A stretch of 57,672 nt of DNA from Bacteroidales bacterium UBA4912 (GTDB lineage: Bacteria > Bacteroidota > Bacteroidia > Bacteroidales > Dysgonomonadaceae), in NCBI GenBank assembly GCA_002398875.1, contig DHCC01000027.1, forward strand, positions 1 through 57,672, in the 5' to 3' direction. Positions within the stretch are counted from its first letter, which is position 1; every line of letters starts with the position of its first letter. Below the pieces are notes generated by a model that did not search any database, was not told the origin of the DNA, and saw only the letters and a list, made by a program, of their open reading frames with translations. Made by a program: the position numbers and the translations under genes. Shown here one piece after another: positions 24,122 to 33,675 of the stretch.

Positions 24122-27100
24122 TCATGGCTTCATAACTACTCCCATTCTTTTTTTTCCGTTTATCTTGATGATTACAGGTTTTTCAAACCGTACATGACGA
24201 ATATAATCAGTCTCGAATACTGCAGGTTGCTCATTTAAAAAGTGTTCATCAAAGAAACCATCATTTTCCAGAAAAGGATTTACAGTAAAATATCCAACAC
24301 CAAAAGAGGTGAGGTTCTGAAAGAAATGTGTACCCTGACTTGGTTCTATGCGGTAATTTTCCATACCAGACTCCACTATTACTCTCGCCTGAGAAATGTG
24401 AGGCCATTTAACTGGAACACCCAACCATGGGTCTGATGATCCCCACCTGCCGGGACCTACTAGAACATAGTTTCTTTCTGATGATAAAAATTCATAATTG
24501 AGCTTCTCTATTTCACGGGCAACTAAAGTGTTTTTTGAAGCATTAAATGACTTAGTCTTAACATAAACAACATCATAAACATCATCAACAACTCCATGCC
24601 CAAGTGCATTCGTGGAAAATAAAATTGTGTTGTTTACCTCAATCTCCTCCAGATTTTCATGCATAACCTCTCTGCTATCAACAATTGGACGAATCTGAAG
24701 AACATAAAAAGTTGCTTGCTTCTGATCAACAATATCAACAGCAAACTCAATTTCTACCGGTCGCCCCATCTCTTTTTGTCCCGCTTTAAGTATTTTTTCA
24801 AAAACCTCTGACAGAGGAAACATATCATGTTGGAGGATATTGGCAAAAGAAACAATTTTCCTCCCACCTTCGTAGTATCCTTCACGAATTATCTGATCCT
24901 GTGGGTCATAAGTAGATGAAACATAACGCAGTGCACCACCTTTCTCTGCAACTTTCAACCTTAGTTTCAGAAGATTAAAACTATCATCAACAGTAAAATC
25001 TTTTGATACTGAGTCGAGATCAAGTGCATAAAAATGAGTTTGTGTATCTTTTAATGCCATGTCAACAGAACTCAGCTGCAGAACATTTGATGTGTGCAAT
25101 GGCGAGAAACGTAGTCCAATATTGCCATCTACTATATATTTACCCAAACCAAAAGCCATATTGACAATCCCATCTTCAGTCTTTTCATTACCGATAGGAT
25201 AGTAGTTGATAGACCTGGCAACTCCTGAAATTGCCGGATAATAGAGCTTGTCATATCTTGAACCGACAACTTCCTGCAGCACAATAGCCATTTTTTCCTG
25301 ATCAATCAGATTCTGTGTAGCTGACATATAAGCTTTACTGTCTCTATAAAATACAGATGCATAAACAGCCTTAATTGCATCACTCAGAAGACGAACCATC
25401 ATATATTTGTCGCTCACATAAGGTATCATATATGTCGAATATATACCCGCAAACGGCTGATACTGTGAATCTTCCAGCAAGCTGGAAGAGCGAATGGCAA
25501 TCGGTGATTCAATAGCTTCAAAGAAAACAAGGAAGTCGCTTACCAACCTTTTCGGAAGCTTTGCAGCAAGAAAATTCTGCAGCATATCTTCATCAGAACG
25601 ATCAGAAAGTGCTATGGGATAAAGGTCATTTGACTCCATAAACTCATCAAAAATATCTGTACACAGAACAACAGTCTTTGGAGTAGTTACCGGAAAATTA
25701 TGATGATTATTCAACTCAAGGTGCGTTTTGACCATATACCCAATAAAAGCAAGACCCCTTCCCTTGCCACCAAGCGATCCTTCACCAATACGTGCAAAAT
25801 TAGAGTACTGATCAAACCTGTCCTTCTCAAACACAGCCACAACACCGGTATTCTTCATTCTACGGTACTGCACTATTGTAGCGTAAATCAGCTCACGCGC
25901 ATCATTCATGCTGGCATACTCGGTAACATCAATCTTCTTGAGCATCTCTGCAACCGGAAACATTGCACGTGAATAAAAGAATCTAGAGAAATGGTTGTGC
26001 GAAAGGTGATAGTAGAGTGCATCATCAGGAATATTACGTATATTCATCTGCAGATCCTTCAGATTTCTGATTCTGAATATCTCTTTTTTAGTATATGGAT
26101 CAGTAATTATAAAATCGCCAAAACCCAGATTATCCTTTATAGCTTTACTCAGATCCTGGGGAAATGTTTTAGAGTTTTTGTCGATAAACAGATCTACCGT
26201 TTCGTCAACATATTGTCTGTTTGCCGATTCCGACGAAGTGAAAATCAGAGGGATGTCAACATCTAAACTTCTCACCCACTCTCCCAGTTTTTTTCCTGCC
26301 AGTTTATCTTTAACCCCATTATGATTAAAACTCATATCACTAATTATTCCAAGCATATTATCGCCATATTTTTTATAATATGACACAGCTTCTTCATAAT
26401 TACGTGCAAGTAGAATTTTGGGGCGGCCACGCATTCTAAGCATCTGCAGATGTTCGTTTAGGGCCTCTTTAGAGAACTCCTTAGATTCAGAAAGCACAAA
26501 TTTGTAAAGCAATGGTAGTACAGATGAATAAAAACGAACAGAGTCTTCCACAAGCATAATCGTTTGTACACCAACAGTTTTGACATCATGTTCCACATTC
26601 ATACTGTCTTCAATAATCTTGATTATTGCCAGTAGCAGATCTGTATCGCCTAACCAGCTGAAAACATAATCAATACCACTAAGGTCCTCTCTGCTTAAAG
26701 ATTGAGTTACAGCTTTTGAAAAAGGAGTCAGTAATACAACCGGAATACGCGGATAGTCACGCTTAAGCAGTTTAGCCAGATCAAACGTTTCACTGCTATC
26801 CATATTAGGCATACAGATAATCAGTTCGTAGTGATTCTGCTTAAGCTCAGCCAGAGCCTCTTTGTTGTTGCTCACCTGAGTAAACCGGGGCGGGTATCTT
26901 AAATTCAGAGAGGTATATTCATTAAAAATCTGTTCATCAACACGTCCGTCATCTTCAAGAATAAACATATCATACCTGGATGCAACCATAAGAATATTAT
27001 AAATACGTTTATTCATTAATTTAACGAACGGGGTATCTCTAAACCTTAACTGACTTATATCGTGGGCTTTTATTACGGAGTTGGAAGTTTTTAATTTCAT
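24122..27100 (-). CDS. Two-receiver protein with PEP-synthase-like ATP-grasp domain, unknown activity
   Basis: 992 residues. Residues 35-165 resemble a response-regulator receiver but have Cys96 where the phosphorylated Asp should be. Residues 178-320 form a second receiver with acidic Glu185/Asp186, Asp255 (GIISDMSF) and Lys308, so it looks phosphorylatable. From about 435 a PPDK_N-type nucleotide-binding domain follows (GSLGGKGRGLAFIG, SPIAIRSSSLLEDSQYQPFAGIYSTYM, TFYVLQIRPIV). The phosphohistidine swivel domain (GGxTSHAA) and the PEP-binding barrel of true PEP synthase are absent. The last 150 residues carry LVGPGRWGSSDPWLGVPVKW and SQGTHFFQNLTSFG. It is often labelled PEP synthase, but that reaction is not supported. 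No kinase is adjacent. Confidence 0.85.
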   Translation of the reverse strand: MKLKTSNSVIKAHDISQLRFRDTPFVKLMNKRIYNILMVASRYDMFILEDDGRVDEQIFNEYTSLNLRYPPRFTQVSNNKEALAELKQNHYELIICMPNMDSSETFDLAKLLKRDYPRIPVVLLTPFSKAVTQSLSREDLSGIDYVFSWLGDTDLLLAIIKIIEDSMNVEHDVKTVGVQTIMLVEDSVRFYSSVLPLLYKFVLSESKEFSKEALNEHLQMLRMRGRPKILLARNYEEAVSYYKKYGDNMLGIISDMSFNHNGVKDKLAGKKLGEWVRSLDVDIPLIFTSSESANRQYVDETVDLFIDKNSKTFPQDLSKAIKDNLGFGDFIITDPYTKKEIFRIRNLKDLQMNIRNIPDDALYYHLSHNHFSRFFYSRAMFPVAEMLKKIDVTEYASMNDARELIYATIVQYRRMKNTGVVAVFEKDRFDQYSNFARIGEGSLGGKGRGLAFIGYMVKTHLELNNHHNFPVTTPKTVVLCTDIFDEFMESNDLYPIALSDRSDEDMLQNFLAAKLPKRLVSDFLVFFEAIESPIAIRSSSLLEDSQYQPFAGIYSTYMIPYVSDKYMMVRLLSDAIKAVYASVFYRDSKAYMSATQNLIDQEKMAIVLQEVVGSRYDKLYYPAISGVARSINYYPIGNEKTEDGIVNMAFGLGKYIVDGNIGLRFSPLHTSNVLQLSSVDMALKDTQTHFYALDLDSVSKDFTVDDSFNLLKLRLKVAEKGGALRYVSSTYDPQDQIIREGYYEGGRKIVSFANILQHDMFPLSEVFEKILKAGQKEMGRPVEIEFAVDIVDQKQATFYVLQIRPIVDSREVMHENLEEIEVNNTILFSTNALGHGVVDDVYDVVYVKTKSFNASKNTLVAREIEKLNYEFLSSERNYVLVGPGRWGSSDPWLGVPVKWPHISQARVIVESGMENYRIEPSQGTHFFQNLTSFGVGYFTVNPFLENDGFFDEHFLNEQPAVFETDYIRHVRFEKPVIIKINGKKRMGVVMKP

Positions 27101-27134
27101 ACAGTTAAAACAATTTATTTTTGTACAAAAACCA

Positions 27135-27302
27135 TGACCAATACTGATAATGAAATAAATTCGTGAGATATATTGTCACTCGTTGGTATTGACCTAATAG
27201 TTGATAATATAAAACAGGAATCAAATATAAATTAAAAAAATGAACCATTCTAAATATTGGTCAATTATGAGATACAGGGCATTTTATTTAAATGTAAATA
27301 AA
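27135..27302. promoter_or_regulatory. Inverted repeats in the divergent 27100/27381 promoter region
   Basis: TGACCAATA (27135-27143) recurs as its exact complement TATTGGTCA at 27255-27263. A second inverted repeat, TTTATTT/AAATAAA with a 6-base centre, spans 27283-27302. They lie between the two divergent genes and could bind a regulator; in such A/T-rich DNA chance is also possible. Confidence 0.3.
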
Positions 27303-27380
27303 CCGAAAAAAGAAAGAAAAAATAAAATAATTATCTACATTTACACTATTGAATAACAGCAATTTATTAATATCAATAAT

Positions 27381-28589
27381 ATGAGAAACATTTCAACTAT
27401 TCTGATTGCCCTTTTTGTAGTTACTTCAGGAGTCGCTCAAGAGGCTTTATGGGGTGGACAAGCTATTATCTCTCCCGAAATAAATGAAGATAAAAGTGTC
27501 ACTTTTCGTCTGAATGCCCCACTGGCTGAAAAAGTGGAGGTAACGGGAGATTTCCTGCCAAGGAAGATAATAAAAAGTAATACCGGAGAGTATGATATTC
27601 CGGGAACGGCGGTACTTGTTAAGAACAATAAAGGAGTGTGGGAATTCACCACACCTGAACCATTGACTTCAGAACTTTACAGTTATTCATTTAACGTTGA
27701 CGGACAGCGTACACTTGATCCGGCTAATGTTTTTATGATCAGGGATGTTGCAACTGTTACAAGCGTTTTCATTGTTGGTGGCGGGCAAGCCGACCTCTAC
27801 AAAGTTAATGATGTCCCACACGGAACTGTTGCAAGAAGATGGTATGATAGTCCCACCTTAAAAGAGCAGCGTCGAATAACGATTTACACACCTCCCGGAT
27901 ATGAAAACAGCAAAGAAACTTATCCGGTATTTTATCTGCTTCACGGTTCCGGAGGAGATGAAGAAGCTTGGATTGCTTTAGGACGGACAGCTCAGATAAT
28001 GGACAACCTGATTGCTCAGGGTAAAGCCATACCTATGATTGTTGTAATGCCAAACGGACATACCCAGAATCCTGCTGCACCGGGTGAAACTCATCGTGAT
28101 TACCATCCGGCAATGGGAGGCGGGCCCCGAGAAGCTGTTGCAAGTATGGAAGACAGTTTTGGTGATATAATAAAATTTGTTGAAAGCAATTACAGAGTAG
28201 ATAAGAGTAAAGCTAAACGTGCAGTAGCAGGTCTGTCTATGGGAGGAATGCATTCAGCAGCCATCTCAGCTCAATATCCCAATACTTTCGATTATATAGG
28301 GATATTTTCAGCTCCTCCAATTGCCTCAATGAGGTCGCGCAACGATGAAGAGAGATCAAAATATGCAGATGAATTTTTAAAGAAACTTCAGGTTCAGAAA
28401 CAAAATGGATATAAACTATACTGGATTGCATGCGGCGATACTGACTTCCTCTATCAAGGTGTTATTGACAGTATGAAGAAGATGGACGAGATAGGATTCA
28501 GCTACACCTACAGAGAGTCAGACGGCGGACATATTTGGAAAAACTGGCGCATCTATCTTTCTGAATTTGCTCCAATGCTTTTTAAATAA
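27381..28589 (+). CDS. Secreted CE1-like esterase with N-terminal E-set domain
   Basis: 402 residues. Signal peptide RNISTILIALFVVTSGVAQ. Residues about 25-135 form a glycogen-binding/isoamylase-like E-set module (VTFRLNAPLAEKVEVTGDF). An alpha/beta hydrolase of the esterase D/feruloyl-acetylxylan esterase type follows: YLLHGSGGDEEAW forms the oxyanion region, the nucleophile is Ser286 in GLSMGG, and a likely acid Asp (CGDTDFL) and His (DGGHIWKNWR) complete the triad. Substrates of this family are acyl groups on plant polysaccharides such as xylan. No glycosidase lies nearby, so the specific substrate is unassigned. Export to the periplasm is expected. Confidence 0.9.
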   Translation: MRNISTILIALFVVTSGVAQEALWGGQAIISPEINEDKSVTFRLNAPLAEKVEVTGDFLPRKIIKSNTGEYDIPGTAVLVKNNKGVWEFTTPEPLTSELYSYSFNVDGQRTLDPANVFMIRDVATVTSVFIVGGGQADLYKVNDVPHGTVARRWYDSPTLKEQRRITIYTPPGYENSKETYPVFYLLHGSGGDEEAWIALGRTAQIMDNLIAQGKAIPMIVVMPNGHTQNPAAPGETHRDYHPAMGGGPREAVASMEDSFGDIIKFVESNYRVDKSKAKRAVAGLSMGGMHSAAISAQYPNTFDYIGIFSAPPIASMRSRNDEERSKYADEFLKKLQVQKQNGYKLYWIACGDTDFLYQGVIDSMKKMDEIGFSYTYRESDGGHIWKNWRIYLSEFAPMLFK

Positions 28590-28590
28590 C

Positions 28591-28620
28591 TCATTCACTA
28601 ATTAAACATATCATTCACTA
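28591..28620 (+). repeat. 10-bp direct repeat after the esterase gene
   Basis: TCATTCACTA occurs at 28591-28600 and again at 28611-28620, 20 bases apart, directly after the stop codon. The function is unknown. Confidence 0.5.
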
Positions 28621-28717
28621 GTCGAAATAAATACTTTGAGAATGTGGTATAAGTCTGATTTCAAACAATATTAACAGTTTAACCAACTGCTGAATTCCTT
28701 ATTTCCAAAAAAGTAGC

Positions 28718-28725
28718 TAACTTTG
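28718..28725 (+). promoter_or_regulatory. -7 element for the lytic transglycosylase gene
   Basis: TAACTTTG matches TAnnTTTG and lies inside a small inverted repeat CTAAC-TTT-GTTAG (28717-28729), 69 bases before the ATG. Confidence 0.5.
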
Positions 28726-28794
28726 TTAGTCGATTAAGAAATTCCGGTTACCATTTTGTATTAATACAAGGTATTCCACTTATAAAAAATCAAA

Positions 28795-29769
28795 ATGAAG
28801 AAATCACTGCTTATATCAATAATTATTCTGGTTGTCGGTTTGGGGACAACACTGTTTTTTTTGACATCAGGAAACAATATCGATAAAACTGAGTCGGAAA
28901 AGCCTCAGGTGCTCGCAATGACAGCAGCGGTAACAATTCCTGAAAGGATAACGTTTGCCGGCGAAGAAACAGTTTTCGACCGCTATGATAAACGTGAAAG
29001 AATGGACAGGGAACTAAACTCGTTCACCTACTTTCACTCTACAACAATGTTGCTGATTAAGAGGGCTAACCGAATATTCCCGATAATTGAACCAATACTT
29101 AAAAAAGAAGGTGTTCCCGATGACATCAAATATCTCGCTGTAATAGAGAGCAATCTAGATCACAGAGCTGTATCACCTGCTGGTGCAGTAGGTTTATGGC
29201 AATTCTTACAGTCTACCGGTCGCGAAAACGGCCTTGAGGTCAGAACTGATGTTGATGAAAGGTATCATATTGAGAAATCTACTGTTGCAGCATGTAGATA
29301 TTTAAAAAATGCATACAACAAGTATGGGTCATGGAGTGCAGCCGCAATGTCATACAACGGCGGACAGGCCAGGATTACAAATGAACTGAGAGACCAGAAA
29401 GTGGATGATGCTCTCGATCTCTGGCTTGTGGAAGAGACTACACGTTACTACTACCGTATGCTGGCAATCAAACAGGTATTTGAACAACCATGGCAGTACG
29501 GATTTGTCATTAAGCCGGAAAACCTTTACAAACCTATGGAGTTCAAAAAAGTAAATGTCACCAATACTATACCTGATTTGGTTACTTTTGCACAGCAAAA
29601 TGGTATTACTTACGCACAATTAAAGGATTTCAACTCCTGGCTAAGAACAGACAAGTTAAACAATGCATCGGGTAAGTCTTATACAATTCTTATCCCCACA
29701 GATGAAGATTTGTACTACAAAAAAGGCAGTGACCCTAAAGTACATAACCCTGCCTGGGTTGTCGATTGA
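28795..29769 (+). CDS. MltD-like lytic transglycosylase
   Basis: 324 residues. An N-terminal membrane anchor or signal (KKSLLISIIILVVGLGTTLFF) directs it to the periplasm. The SLT domain at about 110-220 carries the catalytic glutamate in VIESNLDHRAVSPAGAVGLWQF and the late motif YNKYGSWSAAAMSYNGG. The last 60 residues (TIPDLVTFAQQNGITYAQLKDFN) look like a divergent LysM-type peptidoglycan-binding unit. The enzyme cleaves glycan strands to give 1,6-anhydromuramoyl ends. uvrA starts 9 bases after its stop, so the two share a transcript although their functions are unrelated. Confidence 0.92.
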   Translation: MKKSLLISIIILVVGLGTTLFFLTSGNNIDKTESEKPQVLAMTAAVTIPERITFAGEETVFDRYDKRERMDRELNSFTYFHSTTMLLIKRANRIFPIIEPILKKEGVPDDIKYLAVIESNLDHRAVSPAGAVGLWQFLQSTGRENGLEVRTDVDERYHIEKSTVAACRYLKNAYNKYGSWSAAAMSYNGGQARITNELRDQKVDDALDLWLVEETTRYYYRMLAIKQVFEQPWQYGFVIKPENLYKPMEFKKVNVTNTIPDLVTFAQQNGITYAQLKDFNSWLRTDKLNNASGKSYTILIPTDEDLYYKKGSDPKVHNPAWVVD

Positions 29770-29778
29770 AAATAAAAT

Positions 29779-32601
29779 ATGGCATCTGAAACAGAACTAA
29801 TAAATGTGTACGGAGCACGTGTACACAATCTTAAAAATATTGATGTAACAATTCCCCGCGACTCACTCACTGTGATTACAGGTCTTAGTGGAAGCGGCAA
29901 GTCGTCTCTGGCCTTCGACACCATTTTTGCAGAAGGACAGCGACGTTATATTGAGACATTCTCAGCTTATGCAAGGGGTTTTCTTGGTAAACTTGAACGT
30001 CCCGATGTTGATAAAATTACAGGGCTTAGTCCTGTTATATCAATTGAACAAAAAACCACCAATAAAAATCCAAGGTCAACTGTTGGTACCACAACTGAGG
30101 TTTACGACTTTCTAAGGCTGCTTTACGCCCGTGCAGGTGAAGCATATTCATATCTCACGGGTGAGAAGATGGTAAAATATACCGATGAACAGATTCTTGA
30201 GTTGATTCTTGAGAAATATATCGGAAAAAAGATTTACATTCTCTCACCGGTTGTACGCAACAGGAAAGGTCATTACAAGGAACTTTTTGAGCAGATACGT
30301 AAAAAAGGGTACCTCAATGTTAGGGTTGATGGTGAAATACGGGAAATCATCCCGGGAATGAAAGTGGACCGTTACAAAAACCACAATATTGAGATATTGA
30401 TCGACAAGCTTGTTGTATCCAATAAGTTTGCCGATAAGCTGAAAGCAAGCGTAAGAACCGCAATGAAGCAAGGGGAAGGGCTTATTATGCTGCAGGATGT
30501 GGAAGCTGATGAAGTACGCCATTACAGTCGCAGTTTGATGTGCCCCTCAACAGGGCTATCATATAGTGAGCCTGCACCTCACAACTTCTCCTTCAATTCA
30601 CCACAGGGCGCATGTCCGCGCTGTAAGGGTATAGGCACTGTTGATCAGGTGGATATTGAAAAGATAATTCCCAACCCGGAGCTTAGTATAGCGGCTGGTG
30701 GTATAGCTCCTCTGGGAAAAGAAAAGAGTAATATGCTGTTCTGGCAGATTACAGCAATTTGTGAAAAATATGGAGTTTCTCTCAAGACCCCTATTAAAGA
30801 TATTCCGGAAGAGGCAATTGATGAAATCCTTTATGGAACTAACGAACGGTTGAAAATAAAAAACGACTCACTGGGAAACTCAAACTACATGGTTTCTTAT
30901 GAAGGAGTTACCAAATATATCGAGATGCAGCAGGATGATGATGCATCTGCTACTGCACAAAAATGGGCAGGACAATACATTTCTACATCTGTATGCCCTG
31001 AATGCAACGGTCAGCGCCTTAACAAGGAAGCACTCCATTTCAAAATCAACGAGAAAAATATTGCAGAACTTGCTGATATGGATATTCAGACTCTGTTTGA
31101 CTGGTTTTCAGTGTCGGAAACAGAGGTTACTGAAAAGCAGCGGTTAATTGCAACTGAGATTAAAAAGGAGATTCTGTCACGTTTGCAGTTTCTTCTGGAT
31201 GTGGGACTTGGATATCTCTCCCTGTCACGTGCATCTGCTTCACTATCCGGAGGAGAGAGTCAGCGTATCCGCCTGGCTACTCAGATTGGCTCTCAACTTG
31301 TTAATGTGCTGTACATACTTGATGAGCCGAGTATAGGATTGCATCAGAGAGATAACCACCGACTGATAGAATCACTCAAAAAACTGCGTGACACAGGCAA
31401 CTCAGTTGTAGTTGTTGAGCATGACAAAGATATGATGCTGGCATCGGATTATATTGTTGATATGGGTCCTTTTGCAGGTCGCAAAGGCGGAGAAGTTGTT
31501 TTTGCAGGTGTTCCTGCTGAGATGCTTACAAAAAACACATTAACATCCAACTATCTCAACGGAAAGCTTGAGATTGCCATTCCTAAAAAACGACGCAAAG
31601 GAAATGGCAAACAACTTATAATTGAGGGTGCATCGGGAAATAACCTAAAGGATGTGACATTAACCCTGCCCTTGGGAACTTTCACCTGCATAACCGGTGT
31701 TTCGGGCAGTGGAAAATCAACTCTGATCAATGAAACATTACAACCACTACTAAGTCAAAAATTTTACCGCTCACTGAAAGATCCACTCCCTTATAAATCA
31801 GTGACAGGTGTTGATTATATAGATAAGGTGGTTAGCGTTGACCAGTCTCCAATTGGTCGCACACCCCGGTCAAACCCTGCTACTTACACAGGTGTATTTT
31901 CAGATATTCGCAATCTTTTTGCAGGTATGCCTGAAGCGAAAATCAGAGGATACAAACCCGGCAGATTCTCATTTAATGTAAAGGGCGGCAGATGCGAAAA
32001 GTGTAAGGGCAACGGCTATAATACTATTGAAATGAATTTTCTGCCGGATGTGATGGTGCCTTGCGAAACCTGTCACGGCAAACGATACAACCGCGAAACT
32101 CTGGAGGTAAGATTCAAAGGAAAATCAATTGCTGATGTTCTGGACATGACAATCAATGTTGCAGTTGACTTTTTCGAGAATGTCCCTTCTATTCTACACA
32201 AGATTAAGGTATTGCAGGAGGTAGGACTGGGATACATCAAGCTTGGCCAATCGTCCACTACACTATCCGGAGGTGAAAGTCAGCGCGTTAAACTCTCAAC
32301 AGAGCTTGCGCGCACAGATACCGGCAACACTATGTATCTGCTTGATGAGCCTACCACAGGTCTGCATTTCGAAGATATCAGAGTACTTTTAACTGTATTA
32401 AATAAGCTGGTTGAAAAGGGAAACACTGTAATCGTTATTGAACATAATCTTGATATTATCAAATGCGCTGATCACATAATCGACCTGGGTCCAGAGGGCG
32501 GAGAAAGAGGAGGTTATATACTTGCAACAGGTACTCCGGAAGAGATCATAAAATATAAAGAGAGCCACACAGCATTATATCTTGAAGAAGAGCTGAAATA
32601 G
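29779..32601 (+). CDS. uvrA: Excinuclease ABC subunit A
   Basis: 940 residues, standard length. Damage-sensing ATPase of nucleotide excision repair. Two ABC modules: first Walker A GLSGSGKSSLAFDT near residue 33 and second GVSGSGKSTLINE near 640; signature motifs SLSGGESQRIRLA and TLSGGESQRVKLS; Walker B YILDEPSIGLHQRDN and YLLDEPTTGLHFED. The zinc modules are present (CPRCKGIG; CEKCKGNG with CETCHG). uvrB and uvrC are not in the window, as usual. The gene is intact, and its ATG at 29779 gives the normal MASETELINVYGARVHNLK start. Confidence 0.97.
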   Translation: MASETELINVYGARVHNLKNIDVTIPRDSLTVITGLSGSGKSSLAFDTIFAEGQRRYIETFSAYARGFLGKLERPDVDKITGLSPVISIEQKTTNKNPRSTVGTTTEVYDFLRLLYARAGEAYSYLTGEKMVKYTDEQILELILEKYIGKKIYILSPVVRNRKGHYKELFEQIRKKGYLNVRVDGEIREIIPGMKVDRYKNHNIEILIDKLVVSNKFADKLKASVRTAMKQGEGLIMLQDVEADEVRHYSRSLMCPSTGLSYSEPAPHNFSFNSPQGACPRCKGIGTVDQVDIEKIIPNPELSIAAGGIAPLGKEKSNMLFWQITAICEKYGVSLKTPIKDIPEEAIDEILYGTNERLKIKNDSLGNSNYMVSYEGVTKYIEMQQDDDASATAQKWAGQYISTSVCPECNGQRLNKEALHFKINEKNIAELADMDIQTLFDWFSVSETEVTEKQRLIATEIKKEILSRLQFLLDVGLGYLSLSRASASLSGGESQRIRLATQIGSQLVNVLYILDEPSIGLHQRDNHRLIESLKKLRDTGNSVVVVEHDKDMMLASDYIVDMGPFAGRKGGEVVFAGVPAEMLTKNTLTSNYLNGKLEIAIPKKRRKGNGKQLIIEGASGNNLKDVTLTLPLGTFTCITGVSGSGKSTLINETLQPLLSQKFYRSLKDPLPYKSVTGVDYIDKVVSVDQSPIGRTPRSNPATYTGVFSDIRNLFAGMPEAKIRGYKPGRFSFNVKGGRCEKCKGNGYNTIEMNFLPDVMVPCETCHGKRYNRETLEVRFKGKSIADVLDMTINVAVDFFENVPSILHKIKVLQEVGLGYIKLGQSSTTLSGGESQRVKLSTELARTDTGNTMYLLDEPTTGLHFEDIRVLLTVLNKLVEKGNTVIVIEHNLDIIKCADHIIDLGPEGGERGGYILATGTPEEIIKYKESHTALYLEEELK

Positions 32602-32636
32602 GCTAAAGCTTACACATAGTTACGTTAAAAAACAGC

Positions 32637-32650
32637 ATGTTTGTGAACAT
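32637..32650. promoter_or_regulatory. Palindrome upstream of tpx
   Basis: ATGTT-TGTG-AACAT has perfect 5-bp arms, 74 bases before the tpx ATG. A redox-responsive operator is possible; no matching consensus is recognised. Confidence 0.3.
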
Positions 32651-32723
32651 TTATGCAAACACTTTGTTTAGTATTTGAAATTCAGCTATTATTAAGAACA
32701 ATTATAAATTAGGAAAATATAAA

Positions 32724-33224
32724 ATGGCAAATATTACGTTTAAAGGTGACCCTGTAAAGACAATCGGTGAATTACCGGCTAAAGGTGCAGCAGCACCCGA
32801 TTTCAGTTTGGTAGGCGGTAATCTTTCTGAAGTGAAACTTTCAGATTATAAAGGAAAAAATGTTGTACTAAATATATTTCCCAGTCTGGATACCGGCACT
32901 TGTGCCGCATCAGTTCGTCGTTTCAATAAAGAAGCCGCATCACTTGACAATACAGTGGTACTTGGAATATCTGCCGATCTGCCCTTTGCTGCAGGAAGAT
33001 TCTGCTCAGCAGAAGGTATAGAAAATGTTGTTACTCTTTCCAACTTCCGTGATGAGGCTTTTGGCAAGGATTATGGTCTGCTTATGACCAGCGGCCCTCT
33101 TAAAGGTCTGCTTGCCAGAGCAGTTGTAGTAGTCAATCCGGAGGGGAAAGTTGTATATACCGAGCTGGTTCCTGAGATTGCACATGAACCGGATTATCAT
33201 TCTGCAATCAACTCGATAGTGTAG
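32724..33224 (+). CDS. tpx: Thiol peroxidase (Tpx)
   Basis: 166 residues. Atypical 2-Cys peroxiredoxin. Peroxidatic Cys60 in PSLDTGTCAASVRRFN and resolving Cys94 in GRFCSAEGIENV match the usual Cys61/Cys95 pair of the family; GNLSEVKLSDYKGKNVVLN is the conserved lead-in. It reduces lipid and hydrogen peroxides using thioredoxin, and trxB lies about 4 kb downstream on the same strand. It is the third peroxide-directed gene in the window. A strong terminator follows. Confidence 0.96.
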   Translation: MANITFKGDPVKTIGELPAKGAAAPDFSLVGGNLSEVKLSDYKGKNVVLNIFPSLDTGTCAASVRRFNKEAASLDNTVVLGISADLPFAAGRFCSAEGIENVVTLSNFRDEAFGKDYGLLMTSGPLKGLLARAVVVVNPEGKVVYTELVPEIAHEPDYHSAINSIV

Positions 33225-33254
33225 TTTGTTTCATGAAGATTGTGTTAACAAGGG

Positions 33255-33290
33255 AGGTCTGCGAAGTGATTCGCGGACCTTTCGCTTTTT
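33255..33290 (+). terminator. Rho-independent terminator after tpx
   Basis: AGGTCTGCGAA (33255-33265) pairs with TTCGCGGACCT (33270-33280) with one G-U pair and a GTGA loop, followed by TTCGCTTTTT. Confidence 0.88.
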
Positions 33291-33369
33291 AATATCATTG
33301 CAGTCCTCGTAAACAATCCTTTTGTCTGTAATGTTTTAAAAGCAGGAATCTAATTTAATATTTGAATAT

Positions 33370-33588
33370 ATGAAAAAGATTATCGGAATTATTCTAATTA
33401 TTGTAGCATTGGGACTGGGGTACATCGGGGCAGATGAACTAAGTAGCAGTACGGCGTCAGTTGATATACTTGGAGTTGAAATTACTGCTGAGGACAACAG
33501 TGCCAAAGAGATGGCTTACGTCAAAATTGGTCTGGGTGTCATTGCTTTAATTGCAGGAGTTTATCTTATTGGAAAAAAAGAGAGGTAA
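33370..33588 (+). CDS. Small two-helix membrane protein (DUF3185-like)
   Basis: 72 residues with hydrophobic segments at about 4-21 (IIGIILIIVALGLGYIGA) and 50-67 (VKIGLGVIALIAGVYLIG), a short polar loop between them and a KKER tail. The layout resembles DUF3185 proteins, but the match is by eye. Placement in the inner membrane with both ends inside is likely. No function can be given. It lies between the tpx terminator and the ftsK promoter, so it is probably a single-gene unit. Confidence 0.7.
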   Translation: MKKIIGIILIIVALGLGYIGADELSSSTASVDILGVEITAEDNSAKEMAYVKIGLGVIALIAGVYLIGKKER

Positions 33589-33632
33589 CAGTAATTGAAG
33601 AGTTAATACTTTTAATATAAGTTTCTTTTTCC

Positions 33633-33640
33633 TAAATTTG
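33633..33640 (+). promoter_or_regulatory. -7 element for ftsK
   Basis: TAAATTTG matches TAnnTTTG, 36 bases before the ftsK ATG. Confidence 0.5.
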
Positions 33641-33675
33641 TATTTTCAATTACAGATTATACTATCACTCCCTCT

